Shown in pieces: positions 1 to 9,738 of a stretch of 64,000 nucleotides of DNA. A model generated the notes under the pieces. It saw only the letters and a program-made list of their open reading frames with translations, made no database searches and was not told where the DNA came from. This DNA comes from Citrobacter sp. JGM124 (GTDB taxonomy: Bacteria; Pseudomonadota; Gammaproteobacteria; Enterobacterales; Enterobacteriaceae), in the NCBI RefSeq assembly GCF_018257795.1, contig NZ_JAERJD010000007.1, forward strand, positions 124,001 through 188,000, in the 5' to 3' direction. Position numbers and translations under genes: made by a program. Positions within the stretch are counted from its first letter, which is position 1; the number at the start of each line of letters is the position of its first letter.

Positions 1-80
1 CAAACATCCCTCTGTTTCTCGCCGAGCATATCCTTCGCATTGCCGTTCTTCACATGCAGGGGTGAGACAATAATCGACAT
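1..80 (-). CDS. Possible 5' end of an unidentified gene leaving the window
   Basis: An ATG on the minus strand at 80 opens a frame that stays open to the window edge (26 codons, beginning MSIIVSPLHVKNG). No convincing Shine-Dalgarno sequence precedes it and I do not recognise the peptide. It would be transcribed divergently from qmcA. In E. coli the divergent neighbour of qmcA is fetA, but this N-terminus does not resemble FetA. It may be a real gene start or chance. Confidence 0.3.
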   Translation of the reverse strand, partial: MSIIVSPLHVKNGNAKDMLGEKQRDV

Positions 81-393
81 AACGTTTTATTTACAGTTTT
101 TCAGACTAAAATAAGAAAAGCCTTAAGTTCTTTACTCTATATTCTCGTGATGCGTCGCAAAACTGACAGTGGCAGGGTTCGTTGCTTTGACAAAAAAGAA
201 AGATATTTACGGCAATAAAGTGGAATAACACCGTTTTTAAAAAACAGGTTTGTGTCTTCAGATGGCGTCAGGCATAGCATCAATATTTGACCGAATTCAG
301 TCACGGACTCTTTTCGCTGGTATCTGTCCTCCTGCTAAGGGATGATGGTCTCACCATCAAGGCATACACTGAATAAAACAATGGGAGGTTTTT
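81..393. other. Intergenic region upstream of qmcA
   Basis: About 310 bases that are AT-rich in parts. A TTGACA hexamer lies near 187, without a clear -10 partner at standard spacing. A strong GGGAGG ribosome binding site sits just before the qmcA ATG. I see no RNA gene or repeat. Confidence 0.5.
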
Positions 394-1308
394 ATGTTAG
401 CCGTGATACCTGTTTTCATCTTTGTCGCACTAATCATCGTCTTTGCCGGGGTAAAAATTGTTCCCCAGGGATTTCAATGGACGGTGGAACGCTTTGGCCG
501 TTATACCAAAACGCTGATGCCAGGTTTAAATCTGGTAGTACCGTTTATGGACAGAATTGGCCGTAAAATTAATATGATGGAGCAGGTGCTCGACATCCCA
601 TCCCAGGAAGTTATCTCTAAAGATAACGCCAATGTTGCCATTGATGCGGTCTGTTTTATTCAGGTTATCGATGCGCCCCGGGCTGCCTACGAGGTAAGCA
701 ATCTGGAGCTGGCCATCATCAACCTCACCATGACGAATATCCGAACCGTACTGGGCTCCATGGAGCTGGATGAAATGCTCTCCCAGCGTGACAATATCAA
801 CACCCGTTTGCTGCATATTGTGGATGAAGCGACCAATCCCTGGGGGATTAAAATCACCCGTATCGAGATTCGTGATGTTCGCCCACCGGCAGAGCTGATT
901 GATGCTATGAATGCCCAAATGAAAGCCGAAAGGACTAAACGCGCCTATATTCTGGAAGCAGAAGGGATTCGTCAGGCTGAAATTGTCAAAGCTGAGGGTG
1001 AAAAACAGTCAAAAATACTGAAAGCGGAAGGTGAACGTCAGTCTGCTTTTTTAGAAGCAGAAGCACGGGAACGTAGTGCCGAAGCAGAAGCCCGAGCCAC
1101 ACAAATGGTCTCTGAAGCGATTGCCAAAGGGGATATTCAGGCCATTAACTACTTTGTTGCCCAGAAATATACGGATGCCTTACAGAACATTGGCGCAGCA
1201 AATAACAGTAAAGTCGTCATGATGCCGCTGGATGCCACCAGCATTATGGGTTCTATTGCCGGTATCAGTGAGTTACTGGGGCAAAATAATACAGAGCGTA
1301 AAAAATGA
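394..1308 (+). CDS. qmcA: SPFH/band-7 membrane protein QmcA
   Basis: 304 aa stomatin/prohibitin-like protein. An N-terminal membrane segment (residues 1-24) is followed by the SPFH domain (about 25-180). A long charged helix (about 185-250) is rich in repeated A-E-G-E units, typical of the oligomer-forming coiled coil. E. coli QmcA is about the same length and is linked to membrane microdomain organisation and membrane protein quality control. The start is fixed by GGGAGG upstream. The gene overlaps ybbJ by ATGA, so the two form a two-gene operon, as is usual for SPFH/NfeD pairs. Confidence 0.96.
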   Translation: MLAVIPVFIFVALIIVFAGVKIVPQGFQWTVERFGRYTKTLMPGLNLVVPFMDRIGRKINMMEQVLDIPSQEVISKDNANVAIDAVCFIQVIDAPRAAYEVSNLELAIINLTMTNIRTVLGSMELDEMLSQRDNINTRLLHIVDEATNPWGIKITRIEIRDVRPPAELIDAMNAQMKAERTKRAYILEAEGIRQAEIVKAEGEKQSKILKAEGERQSAFLEAEARERSAEAEARATQMVSEAIAKGDIQAINYFVAQKYTDALQNIGAANNSKVVMMPLDATSIMGSIAGISELLGQNNTERKK

Positions 1309-1751
1309 TTGCCCACCTTCTTGCCCATCCACATGTCTTCTGGCTGGTGTTAGGAGGACTGTTGCTCGTTGCTGAAATGCTGGGCACGGCGGGCTACCTG
1401 TTATGGAGTGGTCTCGCCGCCGTGGTTACTGGCCTGTTAAGTTGGGTACTTCCCCTGGGCTGGGAACTCCAGGGGGTATGCTTTGCTATTCTGACGCTAG
1501 TGGCTGTTTTTCTCTGGTGGCGCTGTCTTAATTCACGCAAAAAACCACCCCTGGGTGAGATCCTCAATCAGCGTGGTCAGCAACTCGTTGGTCGTCGGCT
1601 ATGCCTGGATTCAGCGTTAGTGAATGGCCGTGGTAATGTGCGTATCGGCGACAGTAGCTGGCCTGTAGTGGCAGAAAGCGACCTGCCCGCTGGCAGCGAG
1701 ATCATCGTCGTGGCCGTTGACGGTATTTTGTTAAAAATACGCTCAGTTTAG
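1305..1751 (+). CDS. ybbJ: NfeD-like membrane protein YbbJ
   Basis: 148 aa. Hydrophobic segments cover about residues 12-70, followed by a soluble C-terminal domain (about 85-148) of the NfeD OB-fold type. NfeD short forms pair with SPFH proteins and are thought to assist their membrane assembly. The start overlaps the qmcA stop (ATGA), which implies translational coupling. The 3' end overlaps the convergent cueR gene by 4 bp: TTAG carries both stop codons. Confidence 0.93.
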   Translation: MIAHLLAHPHVFWLVLGGLLLVAEMLGTAGYLLWSGLAAVVTGLLSWVLPLGWELQGVCFAILTLVAVFLWWRCLNSRKKPPLGEILNQRGQQLVGRRLCLDSALVNGRGNVRIGDSSWPVVAESDLPAGSEIIVVAVDGILLKIRSV

Positions 1752-2155
1752 GGCGTTTGTTGGTGCTGACAGCCCGATAAGTTATCGATTATGGGGCAGT
1801 CTGCGCCTTCATCACCCGGGCAGGCTTCTGCCAGGGCCAATAATTGCTGGTGCATTTCTTGTAATGCCTGAATATGCAGCGCTATCTCGCCCACTTTTTT
1901 CAGTGTCCGGGCTTTAACATCGGCACTATGGCGGGAAGGGTTGTGGAACAGGTGCAGTAATTCCTGGCACTCTTCAAGGCTAAAGCCAATTTGTCGGGCT
2001 TTGCGTAAAAAAGTTAGCTCTTCAAGCTGTTTTTGATGGTAAGTACGGTAACCATTATCGGCCCGATATGCAGGGGTCACGAGTCCTTTCTGCTCATAAA
2101 AACGAATTGCTTTACTGGTCAGCCCGGTTTTTTTTGCCACATCGCTAATATTCAT
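1748..2155 (-). CDS. cueR: MerR-family copper-responsive activator CueR
   Basis: 135 aa. The N-terminal MerR winged helix-turn-helix ([21 protein letters not shown]) is followed by a dimerisation helix. The C-terminal loop [10 protein letters not shown] contains the two cysteines that bind Cu(I) linearly in E. coli CueR. CueR activates copA by distorting its 19-bp-spaced promoter. The gene is divergent from copA with the operator between them, the standard CueR-CopA arrangement. Confidence 0.96.
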   Translation of the reverse strand: MNISDVAKKTGLTSKAIRFYEQKGLVTPAYRADNGYRTYHQKQLEELTFLRKARQIGFSLEECQELLHLFHNPSRHSADVKARTLKKVGEIALHIQALQEMHQQLLALAEACPGDEGADCPIIDNLSGCQHQQTP

Positions 2156-2163
2156 GTTTCCCC

Positions 2164-2194
2164 TTGACCTTACCCTTACTGGAAGGTTTAACCT
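2164..2194 (+). promoter_or_regulatory. CueR-controlled copA promoter
   Basis: An interrupted dyad, ACCTTAC...GGAAGGT, lies at 2167-2187. By my recollection it differs from the E. coli copA CueR box at two positions. The -35 TTGACC (2164-2169) and -10 TAACCT (2189-2194) are 19 bp apart, the over-long spacing characteristic of MerR-activated promoters. The copA ATG is about 160 bp further on, an unusually long leader. Confidence 0.85.
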
Positions 2195-2356
2195 TCACCA
2201 TATAAAGTCGATACCTTAAATAGTTCAGGTTGCAACACGTGGGATATGACGGTTCTCAGCGAAAAACGCCACATCCTATAACTTCATCTATCATGGGTAT
2301 AGCTGAACTTTAAATCAGGGTCAATCATACCCTTATTTTCCAACAGGAGACTGAAT

Positions 2357-4867
2357 ATGTCACAGATAATTGATCTCAATCTTGATGGTTTAACCTGCGG
2401 TCATTGTATTCAACGTGTTAAAGAGAGCCTTGAGAAACGTGGTGACGTTGAGCAGGCTGAGGTGACAAAAACCCATGCCCGAGTTACCGGCACGGCAACA
2501 CCAGAGTCGCTTATTGAAACGGTAAAAGAAGCGGGATACGGCGCCGAGGTGGCTAGCCACCCAAAGGCTGATCCGCTGACAGAATCGTCAACTCCGTCGG
2601 AAGCACTGACAGCGGGTAGCTCTATTCTTCCGACACACAACAGTGAAAATGAAGATGATAGCCAGCAATTATTGATTGGTGGTATGAGCTGTGCCAGCTG
2701 TGTCTCCCGGGTACAAAATGCCTTGCAAAAAGTACCCGGAGTCAGCCAGGCACGGGTCAATCTGGCCGAGCGTAGTGCCCTGGTTATGGGCACTGCCAGC
2801 CCGGATTCCTTGGTGCAGGCGGTAGCCAGTGCTGGTTATAGCGCAGAGGTTATCGAGGATGACCAGGAACGACGTGAGCGTCAGCAAGAAACTGCCGACG
2901 CGGCCGTGAAGCGTTTCCGCTGGCAGGCCATCGTTGCACTGCTGGTAGGGATTCCGGTGATGGTATGGGGCATGATGGGCGACAATATGATGCTCTCAGA
3001 CGGCAACCGCAACATTTGGCTCACGATTGGCGTCCTGACCCTGGCAGTCATGGTCTTTGCCGGGGGACATTTTTATCGTAGCGCATGGCGTAGCCTGATG
3101 AACGGTGCAGCCACCATGGATACCTTGGTCGCCCTGGGAACTGCCGCTGCCTGGCTCTATTCCATTACGGTCAATATCTGGCCTCAGTACTTTCCGATGG
3201 AAGCACGACACCTCTACTACGAGGCCAGTGCGATGATTATCGGTTTAATCAATCTCGGCCATATGCTGGAACAGCGCGCACGCCAGCGATCATCAAAAGC
3301 ACTGGAACGCTTACTCGATCTGACACCGCCTAGTGCCAGGGTCGTCAGTGATGAAGGTGAAAAAACGATCCCTCTTGCGGAGGTGACGGCTGGCATGATC
3401 CTGCGCTTAACCACCGGTGATCGTGTCCCTGTTGATGGCAAAATAACCCAGGGTGAAGGCTGGTTTGATGAAGCGATGCTGACCGGGGAGCCGATCCCAT
3501 TACAGAAAGCATCAGGTGATGCTATTCATGCCGGGACAGTAGTACAAGACGGTTCGGTGCTGTTTGAAGCCACGGCCATCGGTAGCCATACCACACTGTC
3601 TCGTATTATTCGTATGGTGCGCCAGGCGCAAAGTAGTAAACCGGAAATAGGCCAGCTGGCGGATAAAATTTCGGCCGTATTTGTGCCAGTGGTCGTGCTT
3701 ATTGCCCTCTTAAGTGCTGCTGTATGGTACTTTTTTGGCCCGGCACCGCAAATTGTTTATACCCTGGTGGTCGCCACCACGGTGTTGATCATCGCCTGTC
3801 CTTGTGCCCTGGGTTTGGCAACCCCGATGTCGATTATCTCTGGGGTGGGCCGCGCGGCTGAATTCGGGGTTCTGGTGCGGGATGCGGATGCCTTACAACG
3901 GGCGAGCACACTGGACACTATCGTATTCGATAAAACAGGCACCCTCACCGAGGGTAAGCCCCAAGTCGTGGCGGTAAAAACAGCAACGGATGTGGATGAA
4001 GCCCACGTTTTAGCACTGGCAGCAGCACTTGAACAAGGCTCCAGTCATCCTTTAGCCCGGGCGATTATCGAAAAAGCGGCATCCGTACACTTGCCAGATG
4101 TCACCGGATTTCGCACCCTCAGGGGCTCAGGCGTGAGCGGCACTATTCAGGGTCAGCAGCTGTTGCTGGGTAATAAAGCCTTGTTAACAGAACAAGGTGT
4201 TGATACCGACACCTTTGATGCCACTATTGAAGAGTACGGGCATCAGGGAGTCACCCCGGTTCTGCTGGCAATAGACGGAAAGATTGCAGCATTGTTTGCT
4301 ATCCGTGACCCCCTGCGTAGTGACAGTGTCAGTGCCTTGCAGCGCCTGCACCGCAATGGTTATCGTCTGGTGATGTTAACCGGCGACAATACCATTACCG
4401 CCAATGCGATTGCTAAAGAGGCTGGAATCGATGAAGTGATTGCAGGGGTGTTGCCTGAAGGCAAGGCTGAGGCGATTAAAGCCCTGCAAGGCAAAGGGCA
4501 CCAGGTTGCCATGGTCGGAGACGGGATTAATGATGCCCCTGCGCTGGCACAGGCCGATGTGGGTATGGCCATGGGCGGTGGCAGTGATGTAGCGATTGAA
4601 ACCGCCGCTATCACCTTAATGCGTCATAGCTTGACAGGCGTTGCTGATGCACTGGCAGTATCGAAAGCAACCCTGGGCAATATGAAACAAAACCTACTCG
4701 GGGCATTTGTTTATAACGCATTGGGGATCCCCATTGCCGCCGGGGTACTGTATCCCTGGACTGGTACACTACTCAATCCGGTGGTCGCGGGAGCCGCAAT
4801 GGCACTCTCTTCCATTACTGTCGTCAGTAATGCCAACCGATTACTGCGTTTTAAACCTAAAGCGTAA
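2357..4867 (+). CDS. copA: Copper-exporting P1B-type ATPase CopA
   Basis: 836 aa inner-membrane Cu(I) exporter. Two N-terminal heavy-metal domains each have a CxxC motif (C14/C17 in LTCGHC and C112/C115 in MSCASC). The membrane ion motif C481-P-C483 follows, then the phosphorylation site D525 in DKTGT, a TGE actuator motif and the [12 protein letters not shown] hinge. The linker between the two metal domains is Ser/Thr/Glu-rich. E. coli CopA is about 834 aa. The RBS CAGGAGA precedes the ATG. The gene is controlled by the divergent CueR and confers copper and silver tolerance. Confidence 0.98.
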   Translation: MSQIIDLNLDGLTCGHCIQRVKESLEKRGDVEQAEVTKTHARVTGTATPESLIETVKEAGYGAEVASHPKADPLTESSTPSEALTAGSSILPTHNSENEDDSQQLLIGGMSCASCVSRVQNALQKVPGVSQARVNLAERSALVMGTASPDSLVQAVASAGYSAEVIEDDQERRERQQETADAAVKRFRWQAIVALLVGIPVMVWGMMGDNMMLSDGNRNIWLTIGVLTLAVMVFAGGHFYRSAWRSLMNGAATMDTLVALGTAAAWLYSITVNIWPQYFPMEARHLYYEASAMIIGLINLGHMLEQRARQRSSKALERLLDLTPPSARVVSDEGEKTIPLAEVTAGMILRLTTGDRVPVDGKITQGEGWFDEAMLTGEPIPLQKASGDAIHAGTVVQDGSVLFEATAIGSHTTLSRIIRMVRQAQSSKPEIGQLADKISAVFVPVVVLIALLSAAVWYFFGPAPQIVYTLVVATTVLIIACPCALGLATPMSIISGVGRAAEFGVLVRDADALQRASTLDTIVFDKTGTLTEGKPQVVAVKTATDVDEAHVLALAAALEQGSSHPLARAIIEKAASVHLPDVTGFRTLRGSGVSGTIQGQQLLLGNKALLTEQGVDTDTFDATIEEYGHQGVTPVLLAIDGKIAALFAIRDPLRSDSVSALQRLHRNGYRLVMLTGDNTITANAIAKEAGIDEVIAGVLPEGKAEAIKALQGKGHQVAMVGDGINDAPALAQADVGMAMGGGSDVAIETAAITLMRHSLTGVADALAVSKATLGNMKQNLLGAFVYNALGIPIAAGVLYPWTGTLLNPVVAGAAMALSSITVVSNANRLLRFKPKA

Positions 4868-4985
4868 CACTATAGTGCCTGGCGAGGCTTTCCCCGCCAG
4901 GCCTCATCGCTCGCTTCCTGAGGGGAGATATTTGCACCATCTCATGTGCAATAGTAGCATGGCTTTTTTGCCAGGAAATCGCGAC

Positions 4986-5792
4986 ATGGGTTTATTTCAG
5001 CGTCTTAGCTCAATTTTTTCTCGCCTGACCGCAACCGCTTATCCCTGGCCTGCGATTGATATTAGCCTGCCGGGGCGGCAGCATTTACATTTGGTCGGTA
5101 GTATCCATATGGGAACCCAGGGTATGGCTCCCTTACCTGCTCGATTGCTAAAAAAGCTGCGAACGGCTGATGCATTGATTATCGAGGCTGATATTAGCAG
5201 TAATAGCTCCCCCTTCAGTGGGCTCGCACCTGAAGATGATCTCGCTACTCGCCTCAGTACTGAACGCTACCAACAGGTTCTGGCCCTCTGCACAGAATTC
5301 TCCATCCCCTTGTCAATGGTTGATCATGCCCCACAATGGCAAGTTGCTTTAATTCTGCAAGCCCACCAGGCACAAAAACTGGGGTTACGTGCCAATTATG
5401 GTATTGACTACCAGTTAATTGAGGCCGCGCGTCAGTACGATATCGAAATACAAGAACTGGAAGGCACAAAAAATCAGGTCGAGCTATTAACAACACTGCC
5501 GAACGGCGGCAGTACTCTGCTTGACGATACACTGACCCACTGGCACACGAATGCCCGTATGTTACAAGTTATGATCAGTTGGTGGCTGTCAACCACTCCC
5601 CCTCACGAAGAGACCAGCCTCCCTGATACCTTCAGTGGCGAGTTGCACCGTGTTCTGATCGCGCAACGAAATCAACAATGGTGTACCTTTTTACAACGGC
5701 TACCACCAGGACATTATGTGGTCGCCGTCGGGGCACTGCATCTGTTTGGTGAGGGAAACGTGCCCTCACTACTGAAAGCCCGGCAGCCTTAA
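4986..5792 (+). CDS. ybaP: TraB/GumN-family protein YbaP
   Basis: 268 aa with this start. The reading frame is open far upstream into copA. AGGA nine bases before ATG 4986, and alignment with E. coli YbaP (about 264 aa), favour MGLFQRL as the N-terminus. Family signatures are LVGSIHMG near the N-terminus and VAVGALHLFGEGN near the C-terminus, the two GxxH motifs of the TraB/GumN fold, whose members are proposed metallopeptidase-like proteins. The function in enterobacteria is not established. It follows copA on the same strand, before ybaK. Confidence 0.88.
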   Translation: MGLFQRLSSIFSRLTATAYPWPAIDISLPGRQHLHLVGSIHMGTQGMAPLPARLLKKLRTADALIIEADISSNSSPFSGLAPEDDLATRLSTERYQQVLALCTEFSIPLSMVDHAPQWQVALILQAHQAQKLGLRANYGIDYQLIEAARQYDIEIQELEGTKNQVELLTTLPNGGSTLLDDTLTHWHTNARMLQVMISWWLSTTPPHEETSLPDTFSGELHRVLIAQRNQQWCTFLQRLPPGHYVVAVGALHLFGEGNVPSLLKARQP

Positions 5793-5851
5793 ACTGGCAT
5801 GCTCTGCATCAGAGCGATATTGATAGATGATTAGAAATAAAGAAGGAAACC

Positions 5852-6331
5852 ATGACACCAGCAGTAAAACTCCTTGAAAAGAACGGTATTCCCTTCACCC
5901 TGCATGCTTATGAGCACGATCCCCAGGAAACCAATTTTGGTGATGAAGTCGTACGCAAACTGGGGCTGAACGCTGAGCAGGTGTATAAAACCCTGCTGGT
6001 CGCCGTTAATGGGGACATGAAGAATCTCGCGGTTGCGGTAACACCGGTCGCCGGGCTACTGGACTTAAAAAAAGTAGCTAAAGCATTAGGCACAAAAAAG
6101 GTCGAGATGGCAGACCCAATGATTGCCCAGCGTGTGACAGGCTACCTGATCGGGGGGATCAGCCCGTTAGGGCAGAAGAAACGCCTGCCAACGGTGGTGG
6201 ATGCCTCTGCACAAGCGTTCGCCAGCATCTTTATTTCCGGGGGAAAGCGTGGGTTAGATATAGAAATGGCAGCGAGCGACTTGACCACACTGCTTAATGC
6301 ACAGTTCGCCGACATCGCTCGCCACGACTAA
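5852..6331 (+). CDS. ybaK: Cys-tRNA(Pro)/Cys-tRNA(Cys) deacylase YbaK
   Basis: 159 aa, the same length as E. coli YbaK. It is a free-standing editing domain of the INS/ProX superfamily that hydrolyses Cys-tRNA(Pro) formed by ProRS. Visible motifs are the conserved Lys in VYKTLL (about residue 46) and [10 protein letters not shown]. The AAGGAA RBS lies 6 bases upstream. It ends four bases from the convergent ushA stop codon. Confidence 0.95.
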   Translation: MTPAVKLLEKNGIPFTLHAYEHDPQETNFGDEVVRKLGLNAEQVYKTLLVAVNGDMKNLAVAVTPVAGLLDLKKVAKALGTKKVEMADPMIAQRVTGYLIGGISPLGQKKRLPTVVDASAQAFASIFISGGKRGLDIEMAASDLTTLLNAQFADIARHD

Positions 6332-6335
6332 GGCA

Positions 6336-7988
6336 TTATTGCCAGCTGACCTCACCTTTTGGCTGGTACTGTTCACTGTCCAGTGGTGAGTTTTCCTCGA
6401 TATACTGTTTCAGCACTTCGGCATCAACAAAACCGGTGTTTACATATCCCGGTTTTCCGTCAATCACCGGGTACCCGTCACCGCCAGTAGCATTAAAATT
6501 CAGGGTTGCCATACGGTAGGTTTTTGTCGGATCAACGGGTTGCCCCTTAATTTTTAAATCCTGCAGTTTGCCATCCTTAGAGACAAAACTGACATTTGAG
6601 AATTGGGGGTATGCACCCGAGTCAGGCGTTTTCTGTGAGACTGCCGTCAAGTAATCCACCACCTCTTTGCCATTCATATCCACATAGACGACGGTATTGC
6701 CGAACGGCTGTACTTTCAGCACATCTTTATAAGTAATATCACCCGGTTCAATTGAGTCACGCACCCCGCCCCCACTCATTACCCCAAAATCAGCCTGAGT
6801 CCGTGCCATTTGAGCGGCCAGTAACAGGCGTCCCATATTGGTTTGCACAAAACGGACTTTACTGCGGTCACCTTCAAAATGACCAGTACTACTCCCCACC
6901 TTCCCCTTCAACGCGGCCTCGCCCTTATCCTGGAACGGCGTCAGCAGTGCCAGCATATGGCCATCCTCCGGGATCTCGGTGGTATAAAGTACAGGCTCAC
7001 TTTTACCTTCTGGGGTGGTTATCTTATGCTTTAGATTAACTGGCATCAGCTGGTAGTTAACCAGCGTCATCTCCCCATTACGAAATTCATAATCAGCGCG
7101 CCCAACATATTTGCCCCACTCATGGGCCTGAACAATCCATGTGCCATTCTGGCGATCTGGCGTGCAGGGGGTGCCCGGCACATAGTCAGCCTGTTTTTGG
7201 TTTACAGCCCCCATACACACCGGGTTTTGCGAATGGCCCCCCACAATCATGGTCAAAGCCCCTTCTGGCAGACTGCGGGCCATTTCCACATCACCCGGAG
7301 CGTTAGAGCCGTGATGCCCATTGTCGTAATGCCCCATATGGGTTGCGGCAATAATCACATCCGGTTTTTCGGTTTTGTTAAGCACGTTAATTAACTTGCC
7401 GGCTTCCTCTGCAGGGGAACGAAACTCTATATCAGTGAAAAATGCCGGGTTACCAATTTTGGCCGTGTCATCGGTTGTCAGGCCAATAACCGCAATTTTA
7501 ACGCCTTGTTGGTCAAATAAAGCATAAGGTTGAAACAAACGTTCGCCGGTACTTTTCTGGTAAATATTGGCAGACAATAGCGGGAAACCAGCCCATTTTT
7601 CCTGCTGGCGCAGTACGCTCATAGGCTTATCAAACTCATGATTGCCAATCGCCATCGCATCGTAGCCAATCATTTTCATACCACGGAAGTCAGGTTCAGC
7701 ATCTTGCAAGTCAGATTCTGGCACCCCGGTGTTAATATCACCACCAGACAGCAGTAAGACAGTCCCGCCCTTTTCAGCAACTTCTTTACGCACGCTGTCT
7801 ACTAAGGTTTTCTGCGCTGCCAGTCCATATTCCCCGTTGTCATTTTTCCAGAAACGACCGTGGTGATCGTTAGTATGAAGAATGGTGATATTGTAGGTTT
7901 TATCTTTTTCCCATGCTAACGCCTGAATACTGGTTAAGCCAAGCGCCGCCAGGAGCGCAATCGTTACTTTTTTCTTTAATAATGACAT
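6336..7988 (-). CDS. ushA: Periplasmic 5'-nucleotidase / UDP-sugar hydrolase UshA
   Basis: 550 aa. The signal peptide is cleaved after about residue 25 (IQALA/WEK). The metallophosphatase domain carries D41 and H43 in TNDHHGR, GNHEFD, ATHMGHY and GGHSQ. The C-terminal 5'-nucleotidase substrate-binding domain includes GGGVRDS and NFNATGGDGYP. It degrades extracellular UDP-sugars and nucleotides so the nucleosides can be taken up. RBS GGAGATG is upstream. The gene is divergent from fsr. Confidence 0.97.
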   Translation of the reverse strand: MSLLKKKVTIALLAALGLTSIQALAWEKDKTYNITILHTNDHHGRFWKNDNGEYGLAAQKTLVDSVRKEVAEKGGTVLLLSGGDINTGVPESDLQDAEPDFRGMKMIGYDAMAIGNHEFDKPMSVLRQQEKWAGFPLLSANIYQKSTGERLFQPYALFDQQGVKIAVIGLTTDDTAKIGNPAFFTDIEFRSPAEEAGKLINVLNKTEKPDVIIAATHMGHYDNGHHGSNAPGDVEMARSLPEGALTMIVGGHSQNPVCMGAVNQKQADYVPGTPCTPDRQNGTWIVQAHEWGKYVGRADYEFRNGEMTLVNYQLMPVNLKHKITTPEGKSEPVLYTTEIPEDGHMLALLTPFQDKGEAALKGKVGSSTGHFEGDRSKVRFVQTNMGRLLLAAQMARTQADFGVMSGGGVRDSIEPGDITYKDVLKVQPFGNTVVYVDMNGKEVVDYLTAVSQKTPDSGAYPQFSNVSFVSKDGKLQDLKIKGQPVDPTKTYRMATLNFNATGGDGYPVIDGKPGYVNTGFVDAEVLKQYIEENSPLDSEQYQPKGEVSWQ

Positions 7989-8306
7989 CGAAACATCTCC
8001 AGAGAAATATTGCCCTAATAAGCATTAGTCGCAAAAATATTAGCTCACGTACTATATCGTGATAGATTACTTTCAGTCGCAAAAAATGAGTAGAAAGGAG
8101 GGGCAAGGCATGTTTTATGAAGAATGTTCACATTGTGGCGTTATTTTATATCGGGGATATTTGCATATAACTTGCTGAAAGTTATATGTATAGAATATGT
8201 GGTTTTATTTAAATAAGGTTAGACAGGCATCAGGGGAAAGCCGCGAGTGATAAATCCTCTCTGCCACTTAATTACGTATAAAAACAATCAATATTGACAG
8301 GTCATA
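7989..8306. other. Divergent ushA/fsr intergenic region
   Basis: About 318 bases, AT-rich in its middle part, that must hold promoters for both flanking genes. I see no small gene or strong dyad. The long spacing leaves room for regulatory sites that I could not recognise. Confidence 0.5.
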
Positions 8307-9521
8307 ATGGCAAACTCTGACGACGTATATCCGGGAATACCGCCGGAGAAAAAAAGATCGCGCACCGCCTTTGGAATTCTAGGGGCGATAAGCTTCTCTC
8401 ATTTACTGAACGATATGATTCAGTCCCTGATTCTGGCTATTTACCCGCTACTTCAGTCTGAGTTTTCACTCTCTTTTATGCAGATAGGCCTTATTACTCT
8501 GACCTTTCAGCTCAGTTCCTCATTATTTCAACCACTGGTCGGGCACTACACGGATAAACACCCCATGCCCTGGTCGCTGCCCGTTGGGATGTGTTTCACC
8601 CTCAGCGGGCTAATTCTGCTGGCACTGGCCGGAAACTTTACGTCGGTATTGCTGGCAGCTGCCTTAGTAGGAACCGGTTCCTCCATCTTTCATCCTGAAT
8701 CATCGAGGGTGGCACGCATGGCATCCGGGGGTCGTCATGGCCTGGCACAATCTATTTTTCAAGTGGGTGGGAATTTTGGTAGCTCGTTGGGGCCACTACT
8801 GGCAGCGCTGGTTATTGCCCCTTACGGACAGGGAAATGTGGCCTGGTTTGGCCTGGCGGCGCTACTGGCTATCGTGGTACTGCTACAAATCAGTCGCTGG
8901 TATGCCGCCCAGCACCGGATCGCAAAAAGCCGCCCGCCAGTAAAGGTTGTCAGTCCTTTACCCCGGAATAAAATCATCCTGGCCATCTCTGTTTTGCTGT
9001 TGCTGATCTTTTCTAAATATTTTTATATGGCGAGTATTAGCAGTTACTATACTTTCTATTTAATCGATAAATTCAACGTGTCGATACAGAATGCTCAAAT
9101 TCATCTGTTTGTGTTTTTATTCGCCGTTGCGGCGGGCACCATGATTGGGGGCCCGGTAGGGGATAAAATCGGGCGCAAATACGTGATTTGGGGATCAATT
9201 TTAGGGGTCGCCCCCTTTACTCTGTTATTACCTTACGCATCTCTCTACTGGACCGGGGTATTAACTGTCATTATCGGCTTTATTCTGGCTTCCGCATTTT
9301 CTGCCATTCTGGTGTATGCCCAGGAGTTATTACCTGGCCGTATCGGCATGGTTTCTGGACTCTTTTTTGGTTTTGCTTTTGGTATGGGCGGGTTAGGTGC
9401 GGCCATTTTAGGGGTCGTTGCTGACCATACCAGTATTGAATTAGTCTATAAAATCTGTGCATTTCTGCCATTATTAGGGATTGCGACTATATTCCTGCCT
9501 GATATCCGCCATAAAACCTGA
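8307..9521 (+). CDS. fsr: MFS transporter Fsr (fosmidomycin resistance type)
   Basis: 404 aa major facilitator protein with about twelve membrane segments. The N-terminal signature is SFSHLLNDMIQSLI and the MFS loop motif GDKIGRKYVIWG lies between TM8 and TM9. In E. coli the orthologue exports fosmidomycin, and its physiological substrate is unknown. The gene lies between ushA and ybaL, as in E. coli. A hairpin follows the stop. Confidence 0.93.
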   Translation: MANSDDVYPGIPPEKKRSRTAFGILGAISFSHLLNDMIQSLILAIYPLLQSEFSLSFMQIGLITLTFQLSSSLFQPLVGHYTDKHPMPWSLPVGMCFTLSGLILLALAGNFTSVLLAAALVGTGSSIFHPESSRVARMASGGRHGLAQSIFQVGGNFGSSLGPLLAALVIAPYGQGNVAWFGLAALLAIVVLLQISRWYAAQHRIAKSRPPVKVVSPLPRNKIILAISVLLLLIFSKYFYMASISSYYTFYLIDKFNVSIQNAQIHLFVFLFAVAAGTMIGGPVGDKIGRKYVIWGSILGVAPFTLLLPYASLYWTGVLTVIIGFILASAFSAILVYAQELLPGRIGMVSGLFFGFAFGMGGLGAAILGVVADHTSIELVYKICAFLPLLGIATIFLPDIRHKT

Positions 9522-9529
9522 ATTTATCG

Positions 9530-9550
9530 GGCCAAAGTCATGCTTTGGCC
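9530..9550 (+). terminator. Hairpin after fsr
   Basis: Perfect 8-bp stem GGCCAAAG / CTTTGGCC with a 5-base loop, nine bases after the fsr stop. No clear U-tract follows, so termination strength is uncertain. Confidence 0.6.
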
Positions 9551-9738
9551 ATGCATTCACCCCATACAAACCGTAATTCTTCTGGTCATAACTAGGCTAA
9601 ATGTCAGTCAGAGCGTTTTTTTTCTCGAAAAGTGTTTTTTATTTAAATTTGTAAAATTTTTAATAAACGTTTAGGTGTAAATTGTCATAAACTAACCGTA
9701 AGAATTTTGGATCATCGGCTAAACCAAGAGGAGACGGA

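Noticed and set aside
4707..4985. Long N-terminal extension of ybaP reaching into copA
   Set aside because: It overlaps the copA coding end in another frame; family length and AGGA nine bases before ATG 4986 support the shorter protein.
5793..5851. ChiX small RNA, found between ybaP and ybaK in E. coli
   Set aside because: The gap is only 59 bases and shows neither the ChiX seed nor its terminator.
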